Assembly: GCA_008501785.1 (NCBI GenBank)
Contig: QQUD01000534.1
Span: 1 to 6,116, forward strand
Origin: Chloroflexota bacterium
GTDB taxonomy: Bacteria; Chloroflexota; Anaerolineae; Promineifilales; Promineifilaceae
Direction of reading: 5' to 3'
DNA: 6,116 bases
Made by a program: the position numbers and the translations under genes. Of the stretch, positions 6,010-6,116 are shown in pieces; within the stretch, counting starts at the first letter, position 1; each line of letters begins with the position of its first letter. The notes under the pieces are model-generated. The model was not told the origin of the DNA. It searched no databases and saw only the letters and a list, made by a program, of their open reading frames with translations.

Positions 6010-6116
6010 ATTTCGTCCCCACCAAACAACAGCGATTATTCACAATAAGAGTGTTAACGTTTGCATCGCTGGAAAATCCGTGGAAAAAGCCTCTATTTGC
6101 TGCCACAGCTCGACAA
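6010..6116 (-). pseudogene. Upstream continuation of the same membrane protein, separated by an in-frame TGA
   Basis: Same reading frame as the 247-codon ORF. Upstream of the TGA (6042-6040) it reads VELWQQIEAFSTDFPAMQTL then TLLL, entering from beyond the window; downstream of it IIAVVWWGRN runs straight into the GTG at 6009 and the first membrane span. Leu/Ile-rich sequence on both sides of the stop looks like one membrane helix, and a single T-to-C change on the plus strand at 6040 would turn TGA into TGG (Trp). I therefore read it as a nonsense mutation, a base error, or a recent break in a longer gene, rather than two genes. The rest of the gene is outside the window. Confidence 0.6.

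Noticed and set aside
5924..6106. Minus-strand 60-codon ORF near the window edge
   Set aside because: It overlaps the better-supported membrane-protein frame, and its translation has no membrane or family pattern.
6010..6116. Genetic code with TGA = Trp
   Set aside because: All Trp codons in the long intact genes are TGG, no TGA occurs inside them, and a TGA forms the ATGA stop/start before the GT4 gene.

Overview
The window looks like part of a cell-surface polysaccharide (glycan) cluster, read entirely on the minus strand, so transcription runs from position 6116 towards 1. The DNA is moderately AT-rich. My best guess for the source is a Chloroflexota (Anaerolineae-like) bacterium. The grounds are protein style only: the glycosyltransferase N-terminus beginning RIAIVVQRYGEEVNGGAEL, the small protein at 339-725 and the membrane-protein tail at 5266-6009 all resemble, from memory, proteins of that phylum's glycan clusters. 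I could not check this by search.

Layout in order of transcription: (1) 6116-5266, the C-terminal part of a multi-membrane-spanning protein. Its reading frame enters from outside the window and is cut by an in-frame TGA at 6040-6042; a 247-codon reading frame with a GTG start follows. (2) 5273-2544, a 909-residue protein with about seven membrane segments followed by a large extracytoplasmic region resembling heparinase II/III-type polysaccharide lyases; it overlaps gene 1 by 8 bases. (3) 2543-2425, a short gap in which the frame of gene 2 stays open for 29 codons beyond its TAG. (4) 2424-925, a 499-residue GT-C type membrane glycosyltransferase. (5) 924-726, a gap with chained mini-ORFs, a strong orphan Shine-Dalgarno sequence and two adjacent perfect hairpins. 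(6) 725-339, a 128-residue soluble protein of unknown function starting at GTG. (7) 317-74, a small coiled-coil-like gene broken by a one-base frameshift exactly inside a perfect 10-bp-armed inverted repeat. (8) 77-1, the start of a family 4 glycosyltransferase, whose ATG overlaps the stop of the broken gene (ATGA).

Working together, the genes fit a pathway in which a cytoplasmic GT4 enzyme builds lipid-linked sugar, GT-C type membrane enzymes add sugars from polyprenyl-phosphate donors on the outer face, and a membrane-tethered lyase-like protein trims, modifies or binds the exported polymer. This pathway is inferred from family membership and synteny; no substrate can be read from the sequence.

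No RNA gene, CRISPR array, transposase or convincing rho-independent terminator was seen. The most notable features are the number of broken reading frames in 6 kb (frameshift, in-frame TGA, post-stop extension, fragmentary mini-ORFs) and their association with perfect small palindromes.
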